64,000 nucleotides of DNA, from assembly GCA_002914805.1 (NCBI GenBank), contig JXTB01000020.1, positions 239,669-303,668 of the forward strand. Reading direction: 5' to 3'. A model generated the notes under the pieces. The model ran no database searches and was not told where the DNA came from. It was given only the letters and a program-made list of their open reading frames with translations. Shown here one piece after another: positions 43,440-55,322 of this stretch. The DNA is from Parasponia andersonii. Lineage: Eukaryota > Streptophyta > Magnoliopsida > Rosales > Cannabaceae. Made by a program: the position numbers and the translations under genes. Within the stretch, counting starts at the first letter, position 1. The number at the start of each line of letters is the position of its first letter.

Positions 43440-46257
43440 TGTGATGCCCAAGATTCTCACATACATAATAAGCCAATAATAAACATATTCATATTGCATA
43501 ATAGACATATCAAGTAACTAGTATCAATTTCATGNTTCTGATTGTTAAATGATCTGTATTATTGTACTAATATTTATGGAAGTGCTCCCATGCAGTGTAA
43601 AGGCTCAGTACCCTCAGAGAGAGAGAGCTTAGTGTGTGAACGGAACAAAGAATACATTTATGAATAGTAATACTATACGAACATGCATTAAAATCATGTC
43701 TGTTGATAACTTGGTCAAATAGTAGTTTTTCTGTAAAATACATTTTTCACGCTTTTCGGAGCCAAATTCACCGTGCATTTAACACGTCAAATAATTTTTA
43801 TTTAATGTGTAGAAACCATTTTTAGCATTTTCTAAAATATTTTTTTAGGTAAGCATGAGGTCGCAGTTACTGTACTGAACAGTGTTTAATTACACTAATC
43901 TAGCTTAGATTAAGCTTAATCGCATAAGGTCATCTTTGTGCACTCTAATAATTAGGCATTGATACTTTGTTTGCATTATTAATTGGAGTCTAACTGACTT
44001 ATTTTTATGTTTAATGATTGATTATGGAGCTAAGTTTCACTAGATTACAATAAAATTGGTCATATGGGATTATAGGTCAAAGTATGACTGGTTTTCACCT
44101 CTTAAGTTAAGTTTCACCATTTTGGTCTACACTTGGGTGTATAGAATGGACCAGCAATGTGGTGAGTATGCTAAGGATATTTTAGAGCTGGACACATGGA
44201 AAGTAAGGTGCAAAATTTCCAAAATACCCCTTAGAACTTAAGTTATGCCATTTCTTAGTTATTAAGTATCACTTTTTTACCAAATCTGGTCATTTTCTTC
44301 TCCTTTCTCTCCAGCCACGACCTAAACTCTCTCACTCATTTTTAGACTTCTCTCAGCTCCCATTAACCATTTCCAAGAGTTTCCAAGTGGTTGAACTCAA
44401 TTTGGAGCTCAAGAAAGCAAGATAGGTCCAAATTAGTCAAGGTAATTCTACTAATTCTCCTTCCTAGGTTTTATTTTATTATTTCGATTCTCCACTTGAT
44501 ACTACTTAAATAATGATTCCTCTAGGTCCTCTTGAGTCCTAAGATCAATTTCTAAGCCATAGAAATCAGTTTTGTGGAAGAAAAAGGCAAGAGCTTCAAT
44601 AAAAGTTCAAACTAGTCAAGGTGAGGTTTTCATGGAATTTGGAATTGGTAATTTATTTCTATTGCATTAGCCCTTAAATCAAAGCTTTTATTTGATGAAT
44701 AAAGGTCTTAGAAAACCTTATATATGGTTGGAAACATAGAATTTAAGTAGAGGATTAAAGTTAGACTTAAAGTCCCAAAGTTTGCTATTTTTGAATTCAA
44801 GTGTTTTCATTGTTGGAATAAGTTGTCTACACTTGTAATTTGAATTCATTACTTGGAATGTGTAAGACATTAATCCTTTTATGTAGATTACACCTATTTA
44901 CTGGCTGGTTATGATGATATACAAATGTAAAAGTGGTTTTAAACTTTTTTTAAACCAAAAGGAATTCAAGTGCACCTAATTTATTATAAATGATCCTCTT
45001 TAAGGTGTATTTATGGGAATTGGCTTGTGGATTGTTATTGCAGATCTTAAACCATGATCTTAATCATGTGGGAATATCCTAAAAATAGGAGAGGTACTGT
45101 CCAAATATTTTTAAAACCAAATGGTACTATTTAGAAGCAAATGGACTAGTTTTTATGAAAGTATGTGCTATTTTGGTTCATTTTGTAATTAGATTTCCTG
45201 ATTTTGTGAAAGTTATGATTTATGATTGTGGTTACTTTCTTTAAGCATTTTACATTGTAGTAATCATTCTAGTAATGAAATTGATATCAGTTCTTCCACA
45301 CACCTTACCACAGAGGATACTGACCCTTTTCACTATCTTTTCTGTCGGACACAAGGTAAGTAACGTTACACGTGTAATGTAAGAAATTATTTGTTCTGTG
45401 AACTTATGAAATCCTTGAATTATATGAAAAGTTGTATTTGTTATTCTGTTATGCCTAAAGCATAAAAATCTAAATCTATTATTCCGACATATATGAGACA
45501 TGAACATGCGGTGTATTTATATTGCCTGATGAGTATTAGTGAATAAGGTGTAGCGGGCCAACGCTCAATTATCTGGTTCCTTTGGGAACATTATCTGGTT
45601 CCTTCGGGGACATTATTAGGTTCCTTCGGAGACAATATTTAGTTCTTTTGGGAACACTCTGATAGCGGTATGGGGAGGACCTTTGCAGTACACAGAGGGA
45701 TTTGAAATGTATTTGAGATTCAAGACCTCCATACGACGGCTTATGATTAGTTATTAGTTATCTAAGTGGCTCAGTATGCGATTCACGGTCTTGTCAGGCA
45801 ATACAAAATACACAGGAATCCCAATCATACCATTATCTATTTTCTAGAATATGCACGTTGCATTTGCACTAGTTACTTACTGAGTTTTATACTCACAAAT
45901 ATTCTTACATTACAGATGATACTACTCATATGTGAGTTAAGAGGAGGAGCGCTGACTTTCTGACCTTAGCTTGTGTATATGAGCATTTTGACACTGTGGT
46001 TTCCTAACTTAGAATTTTGTATCTGTTTTGAGTGTGTATATTACATATATTTTAATGAGAGGTCCACAATATGAATATGTATATACGTATAAATTAGACT
46101 GTATAATTATGAGAGGAATTTTTTTTTCTCCCAAAAAGTTTAAAAAGTTTTAAATTTTCAATATTTTATCAGTTCTAAGTCAAGTAGCATCTCCCGATTT
46201 CACTAAATATTTATACAAATACCCTTACATACGTGGATGGAATCGGGGGATGTCACA
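43440..46257 (+). mobile_element. Solo long LTR (family L), copy 3
   Basis: The LTR starts TGTGATGCCCAAGATTCTC and ends CGGGGGATGTCACA; it is 2818 bases and non-coding. Flanks are ATCGG (43435-43439) and CTCGG (46258-46262), a 4-of-5 target duplication. It interrupts exon 3 of the Tat antisense gene and therefore postdates the Tat element. An undetermined base lies at 43535. Confidence 0.85.
45569..45656. repeat. Four 22-bp tandem units inside long LTR copy 3
   Basis: Four adjacent 22-base units start at 45569, 45591, 45613 and 45635, each built on GGTTCCTTYGGGRACA (the fourth is AGTTCTTTTGGGAACA). The same position in the other LTR copies holds a 20-bp array or longer repeats. Confidence 0.9.
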
Positions 46258-46967
46258 CTCGGACCCTAAAAAAAAGTGGTTGTTTCCTTAGATAGCTCAG
46301 GTTCGCTCGTAATTTTAGTAGGCTGAGAATAAGGCGAGCTTATAGGGACATCCTCGAAGGTGACTTTTCACTTTTTTGAGGTGTCGACCTTCTCTTTCCC
46401 TTTCGTCGAGGAGGGAGGTGTACTGTCTGGTGTCTTTGACTTTGCTATTGACCCCAGTGTTGAAGGTGGTACTCGCAGTCTGCTGCCAATTACCATTTCT
46501 GTACAAATATGATTAGATAGCATGTGAGGTATGTAATGCAAAAAGAGAAGGAATACTAGAAAAAATACCTTCTTGCTGCTGAGAAATTAGTGGCGATAGA
46601 GCTTCTGGAGATGATGGTTCTAGGAAAGTAGGAGTGGCAGGTGCTTTTCATTTCCTGGGTTTAGAAGAAGAGACACCCGCTTCCTTTTGTTTCCTCTGCT
46701 TCTTCTTCGAGCTCGAGGGTTTAGTCGGATGGTTGACAGAATCTGGAAGAGCAGCTCCCTTTGGGAATAGTCTGCAAGCAACGAGGTTTTTGGTTTTCCC
46801 AAGCTTCTTCCAATCAAATTCTTCACTTGGAAGGCTATTTATTTTATACACCCTTGCGAGCTACTCTTTGGAGAGTTCTAGATGCTCCCTGTTATCTGTA
46901 ATGACATACAAATATGATCAAATTGATATATTTATATAGAGAAAGCAATAAGCTGAAAGTTACCTAC

Positions 46968-47598
46968 CAGGATCTTGATTCGACCACTTGCTCGTATAGA
47001 AGAAATCGAAATTTGATAGGTTCGATTTTACTTGGTAGAACCAAGCGAACTTTTCAGGAGTAGGGGATTCTAGACCTAATTTATGATATAGTATGTACAA
47101 ACCTACTATGTATCTATATGTATTTGGGGTTAGTTGAAAGGGGACAACTCCATAATAATCGACAATCGATTTTATATATGGATGAAGTGGGAGGTGGACA
47201 CCACATCTGAGAACTATGTCTAAGAATGAGGCGGTTCCGCGAAGAGGTGTGTGTGGTCGATTGAACTCTGTGGGTAGATGAAGAGGGACAACAATTTTAT
47301 AGTTGCATATGATCTTTTCGAGCTTGTTTGTCGTACAACTCGCCTTTATATTGGTAAATGACCAATCTCCCTCTATATAGTAATAACCCATTGCAAATGC
47401 AGGAGCATCTCTAATATGTTAAGGCCATTGGTCTTAAGGGAGGTCACCTATGCGAGGACTACTTTGTCTGGTCCCGATTATTTCTACTTCAGGTTGTGGC
47501 TCAAGATAGTCTTCGAGATTTATAGAACTAATGCTTGTATTGAAGGATGATTCTCCTGAGAACACATTCCCCTCCCTAAGTTCCTCATTACTAGACAT
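46968..47598 (-). pseudogene. Antisense gene exon 1 (PF04195-like domain)
   Basis: ATG at 47596-47598. Two stops occur near 47430 (in GDLP.DQWP.HIRDAP), then 143 codons stay open (46960-47391). Conserved-looking blocks are APAFAMGYYYIEGDWSF, LDIVLRCGVHLPLHPYIKSI and PFQLTPNTYRYIVGLYILYH. The exon ends NQDP with donor G|GTAGGT at 46967. The domain is widespread as uncharacterised plant retroelement protein; no enzymatic motif is visible. Confidence 0.7.
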
Positions 47599-47984
47599 CT
47601 AAAAGAAGAAATATGGGATGTATGCGAGCATCAGGTATCCTTGCTATATATGAGCGATTTGCGGCCACAAATCCAAGAATTACATCAACAACAAACTGTT
47701 CATCGAATTTATTCTAATCGATCTATGGATTTATCAAAAAATTGCTCGAGCAACTCTTCAGTAATTCGTCACTCGACTAGTTTTGGTTTTCAAATGTCAA
47801 GACTTCAGATCTTAGATTTCTCCTACAGGTTCGTCTATCAATCATCTTAAAGTAATTTATTAGATAAATTCATAGGGAGATTCTGAGATATACCCATTTT
47901 TCAGTTCATCTGACTATGGGGATGAGTTTATGTTCAGGTCATTCATGATTCTACAGTTCAACTTTCTAAAAATGAGCTCTATGT
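47599..47984. other. Tat remainder upstream of the antisense gene
   Basis: This should lie between the antisense gene and the 3' LTR of the Tat element. The 69-codon plus ORF (47641-47850) has no family resemblance. No Tat 3' LTR follows; the sequence passes into a long LTR of another family. Confidence 0.45.
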
Positions 47985-50867
47985 GAGTTCTCTAGAAGTC
48001 ATTAATACTAGTTTTGTAGTAACATAATCATTCATTATGTTATGTGCATTTACATACATGTTATTACACTAATGATTATCGAAGTGTCCCAATACAATGT
48101 AAAGGTTCAATATCCTCAGAAAGAGAGCTCGGTTTGCTAAAAGAACAAAGAATATAATTATGAAAGAAATGTAAAATAGAGGTTTTTCGGTAAAATGTAA
48201 TTTTCACGCATTTCGGAGCCAGATTCACGGTGTGCTTAACATGTCAGATAGGCTTGATTTAATGTCTTGGACTCATTTATAGCATTTTATTTATTGGCTC
48301 TAGGCATTTAGGATACTAATTCGTATTTAGTTGCATTAAGCTAGCTTATATTAGGCTTAATCGCGTAATGTCGTTTTTGTGCATTCTTATAATTGAGTGC
48401 TAATACTATGTTTGCATTGTTAATTGGAGTCTAATGGACTTTTTTTTTATGTTTAATGATTGGTTATGGGGCTAGGTTCTACTAAATTAGAATAAGATTG
48501 GCCATACAGGATCATAAGTCAAAGTATGACTAGATTTCACTTTCTAAGCTAGGTTTCACCATTTCGGTCTACACTTGGGTGTATAGGATTGACCAGTAAT
48601 ATGGTGAGTATGCTAAGGATGTTTTAGAGCTTGACACATGGAAGCTAATGAGCAAAATACCTAAAATACCCCTTAGAATTTAAGTTATGCCATTCTTAGC
48701 CTTTAAGTATTGATTTTTGACCAAATCTGGTCATTTGCTTTCTGTTTCTCTCCAGCCATGATCTGAGTCTCTCCAATACCTTTTTACACTTCTCTCAACT
48801 TCCCTTAACCATCTCCAAGAGTTTCCAAGTGTTAGAACTCAAGTTCGAGCTCTAGAAAGTAAGATAGATCAAAACTAGTCAATGTAGTTCTACTAATTTT
48901 ACTTTCTAGGTCTTTTCCTATAATTTCAATTCTCTACTTGTTTCCACTTAAATAATGGTTTCTTCAGATCTTCTTAAGTCCAAAAATCTAATTCTAGGTT
49001 TAGAGAATCAGTTTGGTGGAGGTAGAAGGCAAGAAATCTAATAAAAACTCAAACTAGTCAAAGTGAGCATTATGTATGATTTTGAACTTATAGTTAATTT
49101 CTTTTATATTAGCCCTTAAACCAAAGCAATTATTTGGTGAATAATGATCTTAGGAACCTTATATATTACTAGAAATATAAAATTTAGGTGGAGAATTAAA
49201 GTTAAACCTAAGGCCCCAAAGATTACTATTTATGGAATTAAGTGTTTTCATGTGTGGTAGATTAAGTTTTCCATATTTGTAATCTGATTTCTAAAACTTA
49301 TAGTATATATTTTATTGATTCTATTACTTATTAAACTTATTTGATGGCTGATTATAATGGCACACAAGTGTAAAAGTCGTTTAAACTTTGTAAAAGATTG
49401 AAAAGAATTCAAATGCACTTAGGTTGTTCCAAATGATCCTTTTTGATGTGTATATGTGGGAATTGGATTGCTAATTTTTATGGAAAGTTTAAAACCATGA
49501 TTTTAATCATGTGGGAATATCCCTAAAATAGGGGAAGTGCTATCCAAATATTTTTAAAATGAGATGGTACCATTTAGGAGCAAATGGACTTGTTTTTACA
49601 AAATTATGTGCTATTTTGGATCATTTTGTGCTAATGAACTAGCATTCATATTTTAAATACTTTTGAACAGTTTTTCAATGCTAGTTATTGACTACCAAGT
49701 ACCTTAAGTGATTTATACACTCCTGAGTCATTTTAAGATTAAGTTTCCTAAATTGGTGAAAGTTTTGATTTCGGTATTGTTCAAATATCTTAATACATTC
49801 TTTTTGTAAAATGTGCATCTTGAATAATAGTAATTTATGACAGGTGATTAGCACACCAATCTCTAGAGGATATTGACCCTTTCCACTATCAATTCCTATT
49901 TAAGACACGAGATAAGTAAAGACTTACATCTGTATCACAAGAACTATATGGAAGATGTATTTATGTGAAACTTACTTATTCTTGAAAGTTATGAAATGGC
50001 ATATGCATGGCATGTTTTGAATGCAAACGGAGACTTTTATTATAAGAGGATTTGAAAGTGAGTACCATTGTACTAATTTTATAAGATATGTTTTAATGGC
50101 AATTGTTAGTCTGTCGGAGCTGGATAAGTAAGTCTGTTGATGCAGACTCTCCCGTTGAAGCGGGATTTATGGATCTTATGATGTGTCTCGTTGAAACGGG
50201 ACAAGATTAGCGCGATATGGGATGCCCCTTTGATGAGGGAAGGAGTTTTCAAAAACCTCACACGATGGTCGCACCTTATTTTTACTCTTGACTAGAGTTC
50301 CGCCTAATGTTTTCACTGCCTATCGACTTACGGGACAAACAATGTGCTAAAGGGACCAATTAAGAATAATTTTTAAGGAAAATGTATGGACTCACATGTT
50401 TAAGAAAGAAAATGGTACAATGGGAACTTTATGAGATTTTAAAGCATTCATAAGCATGCATAGTTTTTACTTACTGAGCTTTAGCTCATTTTAGTCTTGT
50501 GATGCAGATGAGGAGACACATTTTGGTATTGACTAGCTGGTTGCCTAGCTTGCCTTTTGTCGCCATGATCATACAGATGTAGATGAGCTTGACCTGTGGG
50601 TGACATTTTTGTTTTGAGATATTTTAGTGTAATGTAAATACTACTGTTGATGGCAAAATAGACTGGTGAAAACCTCTTTTGAATGTACATTTTGTAAAGA
50701 CACTTTTAACAAGAAATACTATCCAGTTACTTTTGTTTAAAGGTTTTAGAAAGTTCAAAAAAAAATTTGCCCACCTTTTTATCAAAACAAAAGATAATAT
50801 TTAAGAAAGATTAATACTTCATAGTTTGACTGTATATGATAATATGGTTAAGCTAGGGGGTGTTACA
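47985..50867 (+). mobile_element. Long LTR (family L), copy 4, 5' end unclear
   Basis: From about 47990 the sequence follows long LTR copy 3: AAGGTTCAATATCCTCAGA, GGTCTACACTTGGGTGTATA, TCTCTCCAGCCATGATCTGA, TTTTAATCATGTGGGAATAT, and TTACTGAGCTTTAGCTCATT. It ends GCTAGGGGGTGTTACA at 50867, the inverse of the copy 1 start. The expected TGTGATGCCC start is not found, so the left end is truncated or degraded. The sequence directly right of it is the protease region of copia C. Confidence 0.8.
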
Positions 50868-51787
50868 AGTGGCTCTCGAATTTATGATCCAAGAATTGAT
50901 ATAATCAACCACATGACAAGCTTCAATGAACAATAAATTTTCATTACCTTGTTTGTTTTTGCCGTTGTCCTTTTCCTTTTTAAGGGTTAGGTAAGTTTTG
51001 CAGTTCCTCTTCCAATGTCCATCCTCACCATAGTGGAAACATTTTCCCTTTGGTTTGGCATCCTTCTTGGTCTTCTTTTTCTTTGAAGCCAGAGAAGTAA
51101 AAGTCTTTTTCTTCCCCTTACCTTTGCCTTCAACTTAGGTTTGGAAGAACTAGCTTGAGCTACATTAGCCTAAGCTGACCCTGATTTTTTCTTCTTAAGA
51201 ATATTCTCAGTAATTTGCAGATCTTTCATCAGGCCAGTAAGAGTATAATCCTTCCAGTGAATCTCATGATCAATCTTAAATTGATTGAAAGTGTCTGAAA
51301 ATGTGTTCAAAACCATGTCAATCTGGGTGTCACAATCAATTTCAGCTCCAAGGAGTTCCAGTTCGTTGAGGTATGCGATGACTTTCATCATATGTTCCCG
51401 AACTAGAGTACACTTCTTTTGACAAAGATTCATAAATGCACTTGTTGCCTCCTTTCTAGCTTGACGAATGAGACTGGCGAACATTTCGTCAACACTCAGC
51501 ATAATGTCAACAGTAGTATCCATCCCACAATATTGTTGTTGCAATATATTGCTCATTGAGCCAACTATATAGCACTTAGCCATCTCATCAGATTGCTTCC
51601 ACTTATCATATAAGTTTCTTTCATAGTTGGTGGATTCCTCAGTCGGCTAAGTAGGACATGGAGTGGTGAGAATCCACTTATGTTTATCAGTAGTAAGCAA
51701 TATATCTAGGTTATGTTTCCAGTCTACATAGTTTTCACCGTCCACCTTATTTTGTGTGAGTAAAGTAGATAAGGGATTAAGTGCCAT
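50868..51787 (-). pseudogene. Copia C gag and start of protease
   Basis: ATG at 51785-51787 opens Gag: MALNPLSTLLTQNKVDGENY, then VDWKHNLDILLTTDKHKWIL. One TGA interrupts it before PTEEST, after which 137 codons are open (51170-51583: DIMLSVDEMFASLIRQARKE, LNELELLGAEIDCDTQIDMV). The zinc knuckle reads CFHYGEDGHWKRNC, with Tyr for the second Cys. It ends in the protease at SWIINSRAT (catalytic Asp replaced by Asn) exactly where long LTR copy 4 begins. This is the best preserved gag in the window. Confidence 0.85.
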
Positions 51788-54014
51788 ATCTACTGAAAAA
51801 TAAATAAATATTCCACGTATAAGCAAATATCATTTATTATATTTCTAATAATTAACATAAAGTATTTAAGCATACAATATGCGAGTGAAGTATCCCTAAG
51901 ACTATCACTTATATTTATAGTACTTTAACTTACCACTGATTACAAGCCTCCTATAGGAAGTCATGCAATCAGCAAGTCAAACTGAAACAATTTCAATTAG
52001 TAAATAAAAAGATAACTCCTATCCCAAATTTCTAGCTACCATTATCTTTGGTCCTCTAATCGACTAATAAGAACTCCTACGGGAGGATATTAATGTTTTG
52101 GGTTGAGTGTTTAACTATTGTTTCGATAACTAAGCTTTCTATATAATGCCATGTCCTACGGGCGATCAATCTCATATAGTTTACCTAGTACCTTATTCTT
52201 AAAAGCTCATTTCGAGTATTATCCGAATGAAAAACCCTCATACGGGAGCTCAACAAGATTCTGAGGTAAGGCTCATCCTAATACATAACGAACTAACAAT
52301 GCAGACCATAGGTATCACATACTTAATTATTAGGCATGCATACAATATTGTCCTAATAATACCAAAGTAGTAAGCAGATAAATAATTAATTATTAATGAT
52401 TTATTAATTTCCGGTAATTTAAAATTATTTAACATTTAAATTATTCTAATTGATAAAATGATGTTAAATATTTAAATATGAAAGATAATATTTAAAATTT
52501 AAATTAGAAAAGATTTTCACAAAATCTAATCAGTTTAAATAAAATATTTAACTAATTAAATCTCCTTAAATATCTTAAATTTAAATTTCAACTTTTGAAA
52601 TCTAAATTTGAATTAAACTTCCTTAAATATCTCCCATTATCTTATCCTGTAAGATTTGAATTCAAAATTCAAATCAATATCTAAACTCATTAAAAATCTA
52701 CCAATCATAAATTCAAATTGGAAGATTTGAAAAGATATTCTAATTTAAATTTATATTTCAAATCTTCATAAAATTTGAAATTTAAAAGATAGAAGATTTT
52801 ACAAATAAAATCTCCTATAATAACTCTAATTTGAATTTAAACAAATTTAAAATTCAAAAAATAGATTACCAACTATCATATAATCAGTTTTTCAAAATAT
52901 CCATTCAAATTTGAATTTTAAACTAAAAGGATATTATCTCATAATATCTAATTTTAAAAATGTTAATTTTAAAATATCTTTAATTATTCAAACAATAATT
53001 AAGATATTATGGATATCATTCATATCCATAATTCAAATTAAAATATCCTATCAATTTAAATTTCAAAAATTCAAATTTAATAAAGATTTTAAAATTTTGA
53101 ATTTAAAATTTAATCTATCAGTTTTCATAAAACTATGGATAAATTAAATTAATTTTAAAATGAAAATAATTAAAATGTTGGACAAAAATACGAAACGTGT
53201 CAGGATAAGCCGACGGACAGAACGGGAAGCCGGTATGCAGCCGCGCTCGGGACAAGTACCGGGCGCCAACGGGCTCGTATAACGCTACGCGATCTCGCTA
53301 GGGACAACTCCTGAGTGACAATGGGCTCGCGTAATTCTCGCACGTCAAATGTACGAGGCAGCACCCCGAGCAGCGAAGGCACAAGAGGCCACCAGCGCAG
53401 CCAGCGCACAGGAGGCCGCCCACTGCCATGCGCGGATCACATCCGCCCAGCCAGCAGGGCTGTGCCTGTGCGCCATGCGCGGGGTGATCTCGTGCGGCAT
53501 GCGCAGGCTGGCCACCCACAGTTCATGCGCGGATCGCATCCTTATGGCCATTGAGGTCGTGCCTGTGCTGCATGTGCGAGGTCATTCCTGTGTGGCCCGC
53601 ATGCAGGTCACACCCGCAGGGCTCACACGGGCAGTGCGCACGGCTCCTAGTCGTGCACCGCTCCGTCGTTTCATTTTTTTTTAAATTGAGAAAACAGTTT
53701 TCATAAAACTCCAAAAAATAAACAATTAAAGACCAAAACATTTCCATACATAGTTTTATCAAGAACATAAAATATGAACATATAGAAATCAAGAACATGC
53801 CGAAAAACAAAAACAAAATAAATATGATCATTTTCTCATAGCAACATCTAATTAAATAATCATTCAAATTCATTGAATCTATTGACCATCATACAAACTA
53901 GAGCATACTCATAATATGAACAAGATCAAATATAAACAAAATCTTTCCAGAAATCAAAAACATCAATCAATAAGAGAATAAACTGGAGTAAAATATGCTA
54001 GATCAACAATAAAA
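51788..54014 (-). other. Copia C untranslated leader
   Basis: It has the same order as in copia B: a hairpin-bearing part (51950-52260, for example CTCCTACGGGAG), a part built from AATTTGAAATTT-like words (52420-53160), the GC-rich tandem-repeat block, then a short AT-rich part up to the primer site. No conserved coding is seen. Confidence 0.7.
53175..53670. repeat. GC-rich tandem-repeat block in copia C leader
   Basis: This is the counterpart of 23825-24420. Units begin CCATGCGCGGATCACATCCG (about 53427) and TCATGCGCGGATCGCATCC (about 53523). Both copies share CACGTCAAATG/CACGACAAATG and CCCCGAGC before the array. The many overlapping GC-driven ORFs are not claimed as genes. Confidence 0.75.
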
Positions 54015-54030
54015 TATGGCTCTAGTAACA
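54015..54030 (-). other. Copia C primer-binding site
   Basis: The minus strand reads TGTTACTAGAGCCATA, related to the copia B site TGGTACTAGAGCATGG and to the tRNA-iMet complement. Confidence 0.65.
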
Positions 54031-54032
54031 AT

Positions 54033-55322
54033 TATTGGTATTAGCTAGAATAAATTTCCAGAAAATATTTTAATAAAATCATTTTCAAGAATGTCATAGT
54101 TTTGTAAAATTAAGAAACGCAGTGGAATTGGTCGTTTAAAATATTTCTTTTTACAAAACGTTTCGAATCGTGATCTAACATAAATTAACTCTCGATCTAG
54201 ACAAAAATAATACCCTGATTTGCTCCACAACCTTCTTGTCTTCCCATCTATTCTCGAAAGCCGTTTGATTGATCCAGTGGGTAGTCACCTTCTTGATTCC
54301 TAATAAAGAGATCTGCAGATGAACAAAAAAACAATCTCCTCTAAGCGATTGTTCCAGGATGACCGAAACACCAAGGACAGTGAATCCCTAGTGGTGGCCG
54401 ATTTTCTCTACTTCCTCTCTCTCTCTTTTTCGTGTGACACTCTCTTCTCAAGGGGGTGTTTCACATGTAACACTTATATCTGGTTGCTAGAGAACTTTTC
54501 TCTTAACTATAGAGAGAGTAGTAAACCCTAATGGGCTTATTGGGCTTGTTGGACTCAACTGATCATCAAATAAATACTGGGCTTTTATTTGAGCTAGACA
54601 AAGGACCAGATAGATCCATAAAGCCCAAGCTCCAATAGACCATATATCCACTATCATAATTAACTCTTAATTATGATTAGGCCTTGTCCATTAATATTGG
54701 GGCCCACCACTATAGGCCCAATATTGAACTCTTGAACTAAATGTCATTTATTTTCTGTGAAGCTTATTAATAATTAATTAGCTTGATCTATTTACCATAT
54801 ACTATACTTGTAGACATACCCCAAATGCAATGATGTACTAATAGGGTGAAATTACCGTATTATCCCTCTAGTACATATTTACCTTTGAGTTGCCATTTTT
54901 CATCTAATGGATAATAATTGACTATGGTGTTTGTATCTGCTTTTACCAACACAGTCAAATTCACATAGTGAATATCGGGGCCCTAGTTTATATTATCCAA
55001 GTGCTTGAAAACTCAAAGTGACATCATACACATGATGTCCATAATGAAAAACGTTCTACACATTTCATATACCTTATCTTCTAAGATACCGGAGTTCGAA
55101 CTTATCATACGAATAATTCTTTATTACTCATTTTCATGTCTTAGAATCTTTTAGATGTTTGTATAAGATAAACATACACATCACATGTATATTAATGGAA
55201 CATAAATGAAATAGAAATTCATAATATGGAATTTATTAATAACAAATACATACTAAATAATCCAATAAATATTATTTATAAGGTCTAAATAATAAATTGC
55301 TTTATAGGATATTATTCTAACA
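54033..55322 (-). mobile_element. Copia C, 5' LTR
   Basis: It matches the copia B LTRs from the inner end (plus strand TATTGGTATTAG) to the outer end (ATTATTCTAACA at 55322). At 1290 bases it is shorter: a segment is missing near 55095, where GAGTTCGAAC joins directly to ATCATACGAATAATTCTTTA. Only the 5' half of the element remains, because internal sequence ends at 50868. Confidence 0.8.

Larger units (their letters stand above)
42711..47598 (-). pseudogene. Antisense gene of the Tat element (four exons), broken by a solo LTR
   Basis: Minus-strand gene downstream of pol. Exon 1 (46968-47598) starts MSSNEELREGNVFSG and contains VPLHLPTEF, LRCGVHLPLHPYIKSIVDYY, GVVPFQLTPNTYRYIVGLYI, a signature like the plant 'putative gypsy-type transposon' domain (PF04195-like). 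Intron 46896-46967. Exon 2 (46569-46895) has ARVYKINSLPSEEFDWKKLG and a Ser/Lys/Pro-rich tail. Intron 46499-46568. Exon 3 (46498 to 43266) is split by the LTR at 43440-46257. Intron 43201-43265. Exon 4 (42711-43200) ends with NIFCEHPDFDFSILGEDVVE. Stops in exons 1-3 and a frameshift near the end make it a pseudogene. The copy at 62261-63976 confirms exons 2-4. Function is unknown; Tat elements are known to carry extra ORFs between pol and the 3' LTR. Confidence 0.8.
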
